The notes beneath the pieces were generated by a model that was not told the origin of the DNA, did no database searches, and worked only from the letters and a program-made list of their open reading frames with translations. A program made the position numbers and the translations under genes. Shown piece after piece: positions 51,652 to 63,687 of a DNA stretch of 64,000 bases. Within the stretch, counting starts at the first letter, position 1. Each line of letters opens with the position of its first letter. Source of the stretch: Asparagopsis taxiformis (taxonomy: Eukaryota; Rhodophyta; Florideophyceae; Bonnemaisoniales; Bonnemaisoniaceae); NCBI GenBank assembly GCA_030407315.1, contig JALQPE010000348.1, positions 124,001 to 188,000 of the forward strand, in the 5' to 3' direction.

Positions 51652-52784
51652 CGGCAGGGACTTCCGTCCTTTTCCGACCTAGGGAAGGGTGAGGAAGGAA
51701 TTATGAAGTCAGGAAACAGGGTATAGGAATGGTATGGACGGCTGTAGGCGGCATTAGGTAACACATTGTGTTGTTTACACCCGGTTTGAGCTGGGTGTTG
51801 TGTCTAGTATGGTTGGAGGAGTGTACGAAATTTCTACCACGTGGTCGGAAATGGTTCAATTTTCTCACGACAGAGATTCTGACTTTCGAAATTCAAACTC
51901 GTTAAAGTGGGCTGGAGTTGGTGTGAACACCTCCAGGACCTCTGGGAAGGATCTGGTAACACATGTCCTGTGACTGCACGCGGTTATCCTCTCTGAAATC
52001 AACCATAGATTATCGGAGGGCAAAATCTACTCTTGGTGCCTTGTGGCACATTGACAATACAAAACCGTCTGTTTCCAGTTTTTATATACTTTACTCTCGA
52101 GTAGATAGGATTTCAGCTGTCCAAGTAAAGAATGGGCCATATAAATGGTTCATTTCAACACAAGCATTGTGCAATTCAACCTCTTCCAGGTCCAAAAACT
52201 TGTCCAGAGTACACTTCCAGGCCATCGCCTGGGAGCGTACTCTGGACAATTTTTTGGACTAAGTGCACTTTCAAGTGCATGCACTTGGAGGCATCCAGTC
52301 CAAATCTACGTCGTTCCGACAAAGTTGAATTTTGGCCATGGCCGAAATTCATCATATCTGCAGTTGTGAGAATCTGATGACCAAAAATCGATGCATTCTG
52401 CCAGCCCTAATGCGCAAGCCAGAAGCTTTACGGACAGATAAAACACCTTTCTGTAATCCCCAGAGCCACTCCAGCCCTTATACACTACGGTGTTGAAAAG
52501 GGGCCTCAGACAGTACGGTGAGACAGTGCTTTTTACTGCCTCACTGTACAATGATCTCCAGGAAGTAGGATATTCTCTAAGCCTAGCACGGGACAGAAAG
52601 ATTGAAGCGTAGGCATGCAGAAGTATAGAGGCAATAGTATGTGTAGACTATGGCAGTGGTAGAAAAGTATTTCATGCACGAAAAGGACTGGTAGAGTGGC
52701 ACTAGAGAAGTGATGCTTAGCAGGAAGGGATGTGGAGATGATGAAGGAGGACAACAGACATGAGATCGAGGGTTGAGACCAACG
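51652..52784. repeat. Dispersed repeat with nested CACTA terminus
   Basis: Non-coding. It resembles 53,000-53,470 and 53,925-54,360 in order and sequence, forming higher-order units of about 1 kb with the hairpin clusters. At 52,483-52,557 a fragment CACTACGGTGTTGAAAAGGG repeats the left terminus of the enclosing element. A single copy of the ~175-bp unit seen at 54.8-55.3 kb lies at about 52,305-52,480. Confidence 0.65.
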
Positions 52785-52996
52785 GCTTACAGACGGAGCA
52801 GTTTACCAGGGATGTTTACAGCAAAGTCATCGTTACGATGACTTTGCTGTAAGAAAACAATTCATTACAGTAGCCATGATTTTTTTACCGGGTAAAAAAT
52901 TCCTGGCCACTGTAATGAAAACGTTTTCTTACAGCAAAGTCATCGTAACGATGACTTTGCTGTAAGCATCCCTGGTAAACTGCCTCAGCTGTAAGC
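52785..52996. repeat. Foldback hairpin cluster (copy 5)
   Basis: The clearest simple unit: outer arms with GTTTACCAGGGATG and CATCCCTGGTAAAC, two hairpins (centre T, then A), and one central palindrome TTTTTTACCGGGTAAAAAA. The whole ~210 bp can fold on itself. Confidence 0.9.
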
Positions 52997-53683
52997 GGCT
53001 GGGAGCTTGGTCCCTCCCTCACCTTGGGAAGGGTGAGCAAGGAATTGTGAAGCCGTAAAACATGGCAGAGGGATGGTTTGGACGGCTGTTAGCGGTGTTG
53101 GGGAGCACTCTGCGTCGTGCTAACCCAGTCTGGGCTGGGTGCCCTGCCTGGTACGGCGGGAGGAGTGCACAAAATTTCAAACACAATTTCCTCAAGAGTG
53201 AAATTCTGATTGTCGAAACTCAACCTCCCTAAAATGAACTAGAGCTGGCATGAGCACCTCCAGGACGTCTGGAAAGGTACTGACAGCACATTTTCGGAGC
53301 ATTGGCGCAGCTGTTCTCTCTGAGATCAAGCATAGAGTATCCGTGGCCAGATTCTATTCCTGGTGCCGTGTGGCACAGTGACCACACCAAATCGCCCTTT
53401 TTAGCAGACTGTAGATTTGAGTTACTAGGAATCTAGCTGCCTTCAATACGAACATAGTTGGTAAGTAGGCTAGCCTAGGATTGTAGGAAAATCAGGAAGG
53501 ATGGGAGGGTAGGTATGCAGCAACATGAAGGGGATAGTATGAGTAGATTATGGCGGTGGTAGAGAAGGATTGCACTCACTGAAGGGTCGGCTGGAGTGAC
53601 ACCGGAGTCGACATAGAAGGGAGGTTGGGATAGGCTGGGATGAAGGAAGACAAGAGACATGAGAGAGAGGGTGAAGCCAGACC

Positions 53684-53921
53684 GCTTACAGCTGAGGCAG
53701 TTTACCGCGGGTGCTGACAGCAAAGTCATCGTTACGATGACTTTGCTGTAAGAAAAGTTTCATTACAGTAGCCACGATTTTTTACCCGGTAAAAAAATTC
53801 TTGGTGATTTTTTCACCCGGTAAAATCCTTCGCCCACTGTAATGTTTTCTTTTCTTACAGCAAAGTCATCGTAACGATGACTTTGCTGTAAGCATCCCTG
53901 GTAAACTGCCTCAGCTGTAAG
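53684..53921. repeat. Foldback hairpin cluster (copy 6)
   Basis: Same plan as copy 5, with CTTACAGCTGAGGCAG and CTGCCTCAGCTGTAAG outer arms, an exact 16-bp inverted match, and two central ACCCGGT palindromes. Confidence 0.9.
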
Positions 53922-54789
53922 CGGCTGGGAGCTTGGTCCCTCTCTCACTTTGGGAAGGGTGAGATAGGAATTTTGAAGTCGGGAACATTGTGGAAGGATG
54001 GTTTCGACGGCTTCGGGCGGCTTTGAAGAGCAATCTGTGTCTTGTTCACCCGGGCTGAACTACCTAAAAAGTTCAGTATTGGGAGATCAGCACGGTAAAT
54101 TTCGACCACCATTTTCTCACGACAGAGATTCTGGCGGTCGAAATTCAAACTCGTTAAAATGGACTAGAGTTGGTGTGAACACCTCCAGGACCTCTGGAAA
54201 GGTACTACCTGCACATTTTCCGAGGCTACAAGAAGCCGGTCTCTCCAATATCAAGCATAGATTATCGGTGCGCAAAATCTACTCCTGGTGCTGTGTAGCA
54301 CATTGACTATACAAAACCGTCCGTTTTCCGTTATAATAAACTATACTCTCAAGTAGGTAGGAATCTAGATATTCACCTTACATCGATGGTTATGAAGTAG
54401 GTTAGCCTAGGACTGAAGGACAGAAGGTAAAGGATAGGATGGTAGGCATGGGGTAAAATGAATGTGGTGGTATGAGTAGAATACGGAAGTGGTAGACAGG
54501 TATTTAATGCACAGGAGGGGCGTGTGAAGTGACACCAGAGGCGCGGTGCGTCACAGGAAGGAAGACTGGAATGATGAAGGAGAACTAGAGGCATGAGAGA
54601 TAGGTTGTTGAGGCATGCTTCTAGCTCTATTATATAACTACATTGCTCCTCTATAGGCTACGCAATCCATTCCAGCAGTTCTAGTTAAAAATGGACTATA
54701 TGAATGTTTCATTTCAATATCAGCATTGTGCAGTTGAGCCTCTTCAAGGTCCGAAAACTTGTCCAGAGTACGCTTCCAGGCCACTTGAA

Positions 54790-55320
54790 GGCATCCAGAA
54801 CACTTGCACTTCGTTCTTGCAAAGTTCAATTTTGGCTATCACATCTCCAGTTGTGGGAGTCTGGTGACCAAAAGTCGATGCATTCTGGAATCCCTACCAC
54901 GCAATTCAACAGCTTTACGGACACATAAAACACTTTTCCGTACTCCCTAGAGCCACTCCAGCCCTTACGGATCACTTACACTTCGTTCCGACAAAGTTCA
55001 ATTTTGGCCATCACATCTTCAGTTGTGGGAATCTGGTGACCAAAACTCGATGCATTCTGTCAGCCCTAATGCGCAAGCCAGCAGCTTTACGAACTCATAG
55101 AACACTTTTCCGTACTCCCTAGACCCACTCCAACCCTTACAGACCACTTGCACATCATTCGGACAAAGTTCCATTTTGACCATCACATCTCCAGTTGTGA
55201 GAATCTGATGACCAAAAATCGATGAATTATACCAACCCTTCCACGCAAGCGAGAAAGCTTGAGTGCAATTAAAACAAGTTTTAGTACTCCCTAGAACCAC
55301 CCCAACCGTTTCAGACCACT
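54790..55320. repeat. Tandem ~175-bp repeat, three units
   Basis: Units contain ACAAAGTTCAATTTTGGCC, TCCAGTTGTGGGAATCTGG and TTTTCCGTACTCCCTAGA in this order. The middle unit (54,977-55,149) is about 173 bp. Identity falls towards the right. No coding potential. Confidence 0.8.
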
Positions 55321-55395
55321 TTGCAGCCTTTTTCGCGAGGTCCGAAATCGTCTCCTTCTTCTTCCCGAGTGAGAAACATCAGTCCCTCTCATATG

Positions 55396-55760
55396 CTTAC
55401 AGAGAAGTTGGTTTACCATGGTTTCTTACAGCAAAGTCATCGTAACGATGACTTTGCTGTAATGTTTTGTTTTCTTACAGCAAAGTCATCGTTACGATGA
55501 CTTTGCTGTAATGTTTTGTTTTCTTACAGCAAAGTCATCGTTACGATGACTTTGCTGTAATGTTTTGTTTTCTTACAGCAAAGTCATCGTTACGATGACT
55601 TTGCTGTAATGTTTTGTTTTCTTACAGCAAAGTCATCGTTACGATGACTTTGCTGTAAGCAACCGGGGTAAACTGCCTTTGCTGTAAGAAAACTGAATAG
55701 CAGTTCCGACAGCTTGTCCTGAGAAAGCAAATCCGCCTTAACGATGACTTTGCTGTAAGA
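55396..55760. repeat. Foldback hairpin cluster (copy 7) with 49-bp tandem hairpins
   Basis: Five full hairpins at exactly 49-bp steps (55,425, 55,474, 55,523, 55,572, 55,621), each CTTACAGCAAAGTCATCG, centre base, complement, then ATGTTTTGTTTT. The first has centre A and the other four centre T. A decayed half unit follows near 55,735. Here hairpins have amplified as a tandem satellite. Confidence 0.92.
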
Positions 55761-58700
55761 AAACACAGTAATTACAGTTCCGACAGCTTGTCCTGAAAAC
55801 CCGTCCTCCCACATAAGTTTATATTCTGTTACCTACCCTAGAGCTCTAATGACGTGCCCAGTCCCAAGTTTCGTACCTGGTGCTGGGCAGAATGGCTAAT
55901 TAGCGTACTTCATTCTAAGGATGAAGTCGACATTCTGTCGCGTCTGCAGCCATAACATGCTGTTGGCGCCGATTACAGCGGTGATTACACCGTTTGTGAC
56001 GTAGCCATCGGCGCCGATGATTTATGCGCCGTAACACTTCAACGCGCCTACCACACACGCAATGTACTGTCATATTAGGTTTTCTCAAATCCTCGTCCGC
56101 CCACACGCTCAATTCATGCATGCATTCCCTCACCGCCTTCCACTCGCGTCACACGCACCCTTTCGCCCGTCTAAATGCCCCCTTGCCTTGACATCCCTCA
56201 TATATCAACTGGTTCGACTCGCACCGCGTTGGTCCACTTAGCATGACCATAGTCGCCGCGCCCATTCTTCGACCACATTCGCCGTCCAGTCGCGCCCAAT
56301 CCCAACTGCCGCACACATACATAAACGAGCTTCCCATGATCACTTCCGCCCGGGCTGTCCCAACGGGCATACGATGCCATCCATACTCTGTCCGCAGATG
56401 AGCTCAACTCCCTTGTGCCAATCACTTGACGCCATTCGCACCTTCCACACACCCACCTCGCTGTTTCTTACTATCCTTCACACACACCTCGCTCCTGCCC
56501 AATCACATCTTCCAGTCTGTCACACTCGGTGATGCCAATCCGTCCCAGTAACGAGGTCGCAATATCGTCGACCTCGCTATTGAGACAATGTAAACAAAGA
56601 GGTTTTTCACCACACCCTGTGATCCATGACTTGACCAACTGAGACCGTGAGCCGGATAACGTTGAAATGTTTATTCTTGAACTGCATCTTGAGATGTATT
56701 GAACACTTGCACAGCAGTCCCCCATCCCTGGACAGCGAGCCAGTCGTTGCACTCGGGTGTCAATCAAGTGAATGCAGTGTGTCAACGTGCCTTGTACAAA
56801 AACTTGGACCGGCTCTTGCGCCCCTGCCACTGCTCAAGCGTATCCAGATACTTGAGTGTGCCAGTCCAGAGTCTTAATATTCAGGTTGATGCATGTGAGC
56901 TGCCAAAATAGTCCAAATGGAACATATGACGATTTACGCCGAACAAACATGTTGTCCTGCACAGCGTTGTTCTCTAGTGTTGCGCACTACACCATCTATC
57001 CCTTACTATCTAAACGAACAGCTTAAAAATGCTACATCTACAAGCACCAGTGGTGGACTGGGCTCGTCTGTCTTCCAAGAGTTTCCAGAATGGGATGTGG
57101 ATATGGTTATGACTTCAACGACAACAGCGTGTGGTGAATGATGAGCGAAAAGTTTGTTTACTCGTTGCTTTCACTCGCAGTCTGCCCTGCGTCATGGTGC
57201 AATGCGATACAAATTGCTACTGGGAAAGAAGCTTTACAGAGTGAGGCAATGGTAAGGTGTCGGATACATACCGACGCTTCTCATACAAAGCTATATTTGT
57301 AAAAGTCAGTAGTATACAGTGTACGTGAGCATTGCATTGCATCGCATCTAGTAAGCGCGCACACGAACGCACAAATACAGATGCACGCACTGGCGATTGA
57401 TTCACAACGAGCGCAACTAGTCCACAACAACCATTTGATTGAAGCTCTCCGGGTGATTCTAGCAGCAACGCATCTGCAATGGTTACGACACTAAGCTGTT
57501 GGAAAGGACCTGCAAGCAAGTTTCAAACACAAGGCCACACCAGCAGCAGAAAGAAAAAGTACATTTGTAATGAAATGCCACCGATATATTGCCTCCATCT
57601 TGGTTTCAGTGTTAGTTTGTGTAGAGCTGCCGCTGTGGTGAATAAGAGCGTTCCGTGTTTCAACAAGCGTATTAAGAAATACATATGTGACTGTGAGCGA
57701 CATGCGGTGGCATGTTGTTGCGTTACAGACGGTTAGATGATGATGTGAGGGAAGCAGCGATGCAAGAACTAGGCGCACATGTAACGCCAACAAAGATGCA
57801 CACTGTGTTGCATTGAGAGTGCTGCGCGATGTTGGGGCGAGAGAGGAGGTCGACGTGGTGCAGACATCACACATCATTCCATTCAATTATATTCCACCAA
57901 TACCCGTCAGGTGTATAGAAACTGTATGATTTCTCCCCAGACTCATCTCCCATCACTCCAGTAATCCCACTATCACCATTCCCACTCACGTTTCCATGGT
58001 ACTCATGTACGTCACACATAGCGTAACCCGTCATCTTCTTAGGACCAGGATTGGACAAAGCAGTGGCGTCTTGGAGTCACCGGGACACCATCTGAGAGGT
58101 AGGAGTCTCCCCGACTGGTACTGTGACGAATGTGAACCACATCGGGGGTCATCGTAGTTGACTGTGTAGAGCTCATCGCCATCCCCTCGCTTAGTATCGA
58201 GCATAGCTTGTGAAATTCTAGGAAGCTTACTTGAATTAGATACATTTTTCAGTCCTAATGTTTGTCCATAAAGCTAGGCTCCTCTTCGGCAGTAGGCACG
58301 AGACCGAAATGGGTGAATTGACTCGTGAGAAAGCGAGCAGACGTATCAATCTTTCCGTAACTAGTGACATCGTAATCATATCGTTGAAATAACACGTGTG
58401 AGATTAATGGTGTGACCAGTAAAGATGCATGTACAAACGGATTGCAATGACAGTTGGAAGAACTGCCGGGTCGCTCGAATAGGCCTTCCAGGCTTGCAAA
58501 AAAGTGAGAACGGCACGCGCATTACGCAACGCCGCACGGTTGAGACAGGCGGGAAGATTGACATGCAAAATGGCCAGCATAAACAGGGAGGTCTGCAGAA
58601 CAACGTGGACATTTTGTGCACAAAAGCGGTGCAAAAGCTGTGTCTCGGCGTGTCGAAACTCGAGCACGACCGCCGACATGACGTGAAAAATGTGCACGTG

Positions 58701-60000
58701 TTCCTCAGAGAAGACGCGACGGAGGTCGAGCCACCTAGAGTCGCGCAGTGACGATCACACATTTGCCATCGCAAAGTGGCACGCGTGCGCGAAGAAAAAG
58801 AGCCCGGAGGTGGTGAAGGGGGAGCGCGAGCGCGAGAAGCGGGATTCAAAAGGCGTCAATGCGCTGTGCGTCATCGGTGAACATCAACCAATCGGTTTGG
58901 AAGCGACGATGCAGCGTGGTAGCGACGAACAGAAGCGCGTGTGGCGTCGCATTGGTGTCAATCAATTGCGTGCGTATGGACTGTGCGGATTGCCAACTAC
59001 GCAAGGCGATGAGATAACGATCCGCTTGCGATACTTGTTTGCCACGGTCGAGTGTGGTCAATTGACCACACTAGCATTAATGCTACTTGCACATTGGCGA
59101 GAGTGAACTGATGATTGGTTGTCATGAATTGTGGTTGGCGGCTTGATCCATGAAATTTTTTGTTGGATATATTGTTGAAAGCGTGTGTTTTGTGGCGTGA
59201 GGCGTTTGGAAAATCTTGCAATCAGCCTTTCTGTGCGCCAGAAAAACCCATTTCCGAACAGCTGTCTCAACACACGTTCTGCTCGACAATTGGCTGTTTC
59301 GCATACTGGCGATGTTCACATTGTCAGCATCTCTCACACATGTACAAGTCGCAGGATTCAACATGGAGACGGCACCAGAGGAGATAACAGCTGTTTACGC
59401 TTTGGTTCACTCGGCGCATCGCGACTATGATCGCAAATAGCTCTCGAATTGAGAAAGTAATCAACTATGGAACACTCTTCCGTATCTGTTTCAGTTCCTT
59501 CACGGAAGCCTCAGTGATTAGCTCGAAAAGCTCTTTCTGCACCAATTTTGTGCATCGCTGCTCCCATTCGTGAACTCCTATTTATTCCCAACTTCCGTTC
59601 GGAAATTGAGGAATATGACGTCACATTCCTCAGCGATTGCAGGCCCTTCAGCACGATTCTAATTGTCATCGCACTAAAATCGATAGTGTCATCTCCTATC
59701 CCAACTGACATAAACATGATTCTATTCTCTATTGGCAGAATAGGCTTCACTGAGACTAGAAACCTCAATCCCATTCTAGGTCGGTCGATCTGCTATCCTC
59801 TTTCATTTATCCTCCCTCGTACTAACTTCGCTACCTACAAATATCTGTAAAGCTCGACCACAATTACTATCTTCGTATACCACACACCATTACACCATTC
59901 CAATATTTACCTTCACACCAACACTATGCTCCATATTTCCTCTCAAGTCCACTCCACGAGACAGTGTTGTGAACCAATACACGGTACTACCCGCAGACAA
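55761..60000. other. Inner right part of the CACTA-like element, no gene recognised
   Basis: About 4.2 kb with many overlapping short ORFs on both strands, none with a recognisable domain or convincing composition. Base composition shifts to GC-rich near 56.1-56.5 kb and 58.4-59.1 kb, which may mark old captured fragments. I see no further hairpin clusters. Confidence 0.4.
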
Positions 60001-60328
60001 TACAATTTGCTATCTACACTACTGTCTACAGATTTACCCAGACAGTGCAGTAATACAATACAATGCACTGCCTCAGACAGTAAAATGTACTGTCTGCACA
60101 TACTGTCTGGCGGCAACACTTCCGGACAGTAAAATTTACTGTTCTGGACAGTAAATTTTACTGTTTTTGGTACTGCCCAGATTTCGTGCCAGTTTATTGC
60201 TGCAGCAGTATTCTGAAATTTCCAGACAGTAAATTTTACTGTCTCCGCGCACTGTCTTGGCCAGACAGTAATTTTTACTGTCTCAGACAGTAAATTTACT
60301 GTCTTTTTTCATTCCCAACACCGTAGTG
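60001..60328. repeat. Right subterminal ACAGT repeats of the CACTA-like element
   Basis: Repeated palindromes ACAGTAAATTTTACTGT and close variants, ending with CAACACCGTAGTG, the complement of the left terminus. Matches the style of 45,985-46,200 at the other end. Confidence 0.85.
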
Positions 60329-61847
60329 GCGGGTACATCGATTCTCAAAGTGTGACGTGTGTGAACAACTAAAGCAACAACTAGCAGATGCAGGAATAGA
60401 TCGCTTAAAGACTGACGCGCTCCGTGAACTACAAAAGAAGCATCATAAACTCGTTGAAAAGGAACGGTTACAGTATTACAAGAACAGAGAACTGGCAAGA
60501 AAATTACCAAAGAAGTTTGCGAGCATCATCATAGACGGAGCATCCCAAAGCGCTTATGGACTTCCGCATTGGCCATATGAAACAAAGGCAACACAACGGG
60601 GTCACAAAATTGGTGTACACCTCACAGGCATACTGGAGCACGCGTCTCCGAATAAGCTTACACTGTTAACTATGACGGACGAGCACAAAACAGGCGCTAA
60701 CCACGTTATTGAAGCACTACATAGATGGCTATCCCGGAAAGAGATGGAGGGGAGACTACCAGATGTTTTATTTGTTCAGGTCGACAATTGTACGCGTGAG
60801 AATAAGAATCGCTACTTCTTTTCTTACATAGAATGCCTCGTGGCACTGGAAGTGTTTTCAGAGATACAAGTGTCATTTTTACCTGTAGGTCATACGCACG
60901 AGGATATCGACCAAAGCTTTTCCTGTACCTCCAAACGGCTCAAGACCCACTCTGCAGTTACCTTGCAGGATTTAATTCATGAGCTGTCATGTTCATATAC
61001 TCCCTAGCCTCATGTCAGCCATATGTTGCATGTCATAAATCTGTCGTCTCTTTTCGAACAGTCTCACTGCCTCGCTAACGTGCCCCCATTTTCGCACTTC
61101 AGGTACTTCCGCTTTTCTAAGGAGGCTGGAGAACCAAGAAGTCGATATGAAAGGTCCAGAAATACTGTCTCTGTTAAAGAGGCTTGTCAGCTTGAATGGA
61201 ACTATTTGCATTCAGATAAGTCAGGGGGATTCCTAAAGTTCACACCGGATATTTTCTCAGCTCCTCCAACATTTACCACTCCCTCAGAAAACTTTCTCGA
61301 AATACGCCGTGGTATCTTCTCTGCGGAGTCTCGAATTGCTAGCAAAGTCAAGATGGATGAGCTTGAGAAGCTTGTTGATACGATTTACAAACCAAGAAAG
61401 GATCCTATGCACTGGAGCAAGAGTTCATCTCCAGAATCAGTTTTCCAGTTAAAATGCTCGAGTAAGAGGGATGGAATGATTACGACTGAAGGCAGTGACA
61501 CTGAGGAAGAATCCGTTATTGATTATAGCTACTCTATTGATGATATGATTGCGATTCGAACTGATGATGAGAGCTGCCCTTTCTGGCTTGCTTCCGATGA
61601 TGGAGTTATTGCGAATGGGGATGGTCTTATCCATCGACTGAAAATCGTGTGGCTAGAAGCTTACGGCAACAAGAAAGATCCACACCTTTCGAAATATAGG
61701 TGAGCAATTTTGCGCAACAACAAGGAGTGGACGGCAGAAATTAGTTCCAATACCGTCTTGGCGCGTTTAACAAAATTGCGACGAGACAATCGTCTTTCAA
61801 CTGATGACTCAAAGCGAATCAAAGAATCTCTATCCACCTGTCTATAG

Positions 61848-62456
61848 CATATACCTCTGGATTAAATTTCCTCTTGTTCTTCTTTAGAGCGCGCATTCTG
61901 TATTTACCTCCTACGTAAGCGCTTCGAAATCTACTAAACAAACTATGTATACCATAGACATATCTTAATTTGTGCACGACTGCTATTGCGCTTACATACG
62001 CGCACGTACAATCCAACCGTCTTTCCCTTTCCATTCAGCTGCTTTGTTTGGCGTTTCAGCTGTCCAAGTGTAAACCCGGAAGCCTACAGAACTGTACAGC
62101 TGAACATTTGCGGCACCTGTGTGTACACGTCTATGAAACTAAAGCTTGGATAGACATTTGAGGGGTCGCTTTAGCGACACCCAGTGCCTATTTTGACGGC
62201 GGTCTGGTACTTTCCGCATGTGTACACATTCTTGACGGACTTCAATTGCATACTATGAGTACGCTACACGAAGGAGTTCCAGCCGTTACACTTCGTGCTA
62301 GATGAAGTTCAGAACCTCGTGAACGTGCTACTTGTTGCGAATAATTGAGTCACAGCAACAGAAGCACTCAATCTCGAGAATCTCCTGTGAAAATCTCGAT
62401 GAAGGAGTCCTCTAGGAGCCTTGAAATATGGCTCATCGTGTTCCTCGTTGAAAAAC
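61848..62456. other. Between the DUF7869-like pseudogene and the second Copia LTR
   Basis: No gene recognised. From about 62,300 the sequence resembles a diverged copy of the LTR start (GAAGCACTCAATCTCGAG, AAGGAGTCCTCTAGGAGCC), so the true LTR boundary may lie further left than 62,457. Confidence 0.4.
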
Positions 62457-63434
62457 GGTTGAAGCACTCACTGTAATAGGCCCCGAGGGGCTCAGTTACG
62501 TGAGAAAACTTTAACCCTCGATTTCTCCTACAAGGAGTGCTCTAGGCGCTCCAGAACCTATCTCATCATGTTCAGCGTGCCCGAATTAGTCGGGTAGCAA
62601 CTTCTCCGAAGCTTCTACGACCTTTCTTCATGGAGGAAATAGCGTCTGAAGTTTCAATTTGTTTGTCATACTTTCAATTAGAAATTAGAAAAGCCAGGAT
62701 GGGTTGCCATCATGGCAAAGGGAAAATGTTATGATTAGTGTACACGTGTGGGTGATATGATAGAGATGCCCACGTGTACCAGATTGGCAGCGGGTGCTTG
62801 CTAGGACAGACTGTCAGTGACAGTCTGTCTGGAGCAGCCATGAACAGGCTGTCCTTAGCACCGCCGGCGCACCTCGGCGAGAATACAAATAATGTAGTGA
62901 GCTCGCAGATTCAATAAACGCTCGGCAAGCGACCATTTCGTTCCAACAGGTTATGGGCCCAGCGCGCTCGTAGGTCGTTTCAATATCTCTCGCGCTTCGG
63001 TAAGTGCGTCGTTTGCGTCGGCGTTCTCTTACCTATTTCGTCTCGTTCTCGCCTCGTTTTCTCGTCTCTTCGTTTGCGCGCTTTTCTTCCGTTCTGCGCC
63101 TTCCCGCGCTTCCGCGGTCTTGCTGAGCGTCTCCTCCACGCTCCCGCGGCCATCACTCCGTTCTTCCTCGGCCGTCGCGCACCTCTGTCGCCGCGCCGCA
63201 CCTCCTTCGCCGCGCCGCACCTCCTTCGCCGCGCCGCACCTCCTTCGCCGCGCCGCACCTCTGTCGCCGCTCCGCGCCGACACTGTGTCATCCTGTCACT
63301 GACACTGACATCCTGCTATCCACGCTGTGTCACACTGACACTCTGTCACCTTGCCATCCGTCTCCGGGTCCTCGTCATCAGGTGACATCATTCTTTTAAC
63401 TGGGGTTCGCCTGCGAAGGAAAAAGTTTGGCCAG

Positions 63435-63510
63435 CGTCGCTGCTGGGACTCGAACCAAGGTTCGGTACATCTCCGTGGACCGTCCAACCCACTCGGCAAC
63501 CGGGCCACTC
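63435..63510 (-). other. tRNA-like sequence in second Copia leader
   Basis: On the minus strand GGTTGCCGAGTGGGTTGG resembles the A box of a Leu/Ser-type tRNA, and CTTGG-TTCGAGT-CCCAG forms a T-arm with four of five pairs. The flanks (CCAGTA..GGCCTT.AGTGG) match those of the tRNA-like sequence at 33,551, but the body is different. It is antisense to the element in both cases. Confidence 0.5.
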
Positions 63511-63687
63511 AAGGCCCAATTACTGGAATCGACCTTTGCTTTTATATTGGCTAGTCTATACCTTTCTCAACTCGGTCCTGCTCTTGTAAGACAGTGACCT
63601 TGTCCTGATCGGTATAGCGTTATAGCCTCTACCTATCACCGAATAAACTCATCCAACGTTTGGTTTCATTGTCAACGGTTTCCACAA

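Larger units (their letters stand above)
45971..60328. mobile_element. CACTA-like transposon of about 14.4 kb
   Basis: Bounded by 13-bp inverted termini CACTACGGTGTTG (45,971-45,983) and its complement (60,316-60,328), with GC duplicated outside (45,969-45,970 and 60,329-60,330), and inserted in a coding sequence whose frame is restored by its removal. Both ends carry many ACAGT/ACTGT palindromes, like the subterminal repeats of CACTA elements. Inside, from the left: a 35-bp tandem array, block C copy B, the ParB-dioxygenase pseudogene, hairpin clusters 4-7, and repeats. No transposase was found inside, so it would be non-autonomous. A second copy of the terminus at 52,483 shows nested insertion or internal rearrangement. 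Confidence 0.8.
45361..61847 (+). pseudogene. DUF7869-like gene, split by a CACTA-like insertion
   Basis: Exon-like piece 1, 45361-45970, starts at ATG 45361 and ends in VPTYAYFITVWQSYC. Piece 2 begins at 60331. Removing 45,971-60,330 (element plus one GC) restores a continuous frame across the join, giving the FSKCDVCEQLK motif expected for this family. Then follow IIIDGASQS, VQVDNCTRENKNR and GHTHEDIDQSFS, the Asp-rich RNase H-like core of these proteins, which are often transposase-related. Two in-frame stops, TAG at 61,005-61,007 and TGA at 61,701-61,703, interrupt an otherwise open frame to 61,847. The gene had probably decayed as well as being split. The family name is from memory of its motifs. 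Confidence 0.72.

Noticed and set aside
58376..59106. Several overlapping ORFs on both strands in a GC-rich patch
   Set aside because: Length is as expected for GC-rich DNA with few stops; no motif, and frames compete on both strands.
45971..60328. Two side-by-side CACTA elements using the 52,483 terminus as a border
   Set aside because: Only ~75 bp of terminus is present at 52,483 and no partner terminus next to it; the host frame is restored only by the outer pair.
62980..63302. Arg/Ala-rich and Pro/Ser-rich ORFs in the second Copia leader
   Set aside because: They come from short CGCCGCGCC-type tandem repeats within the inferred leader intron and are open in several frames.
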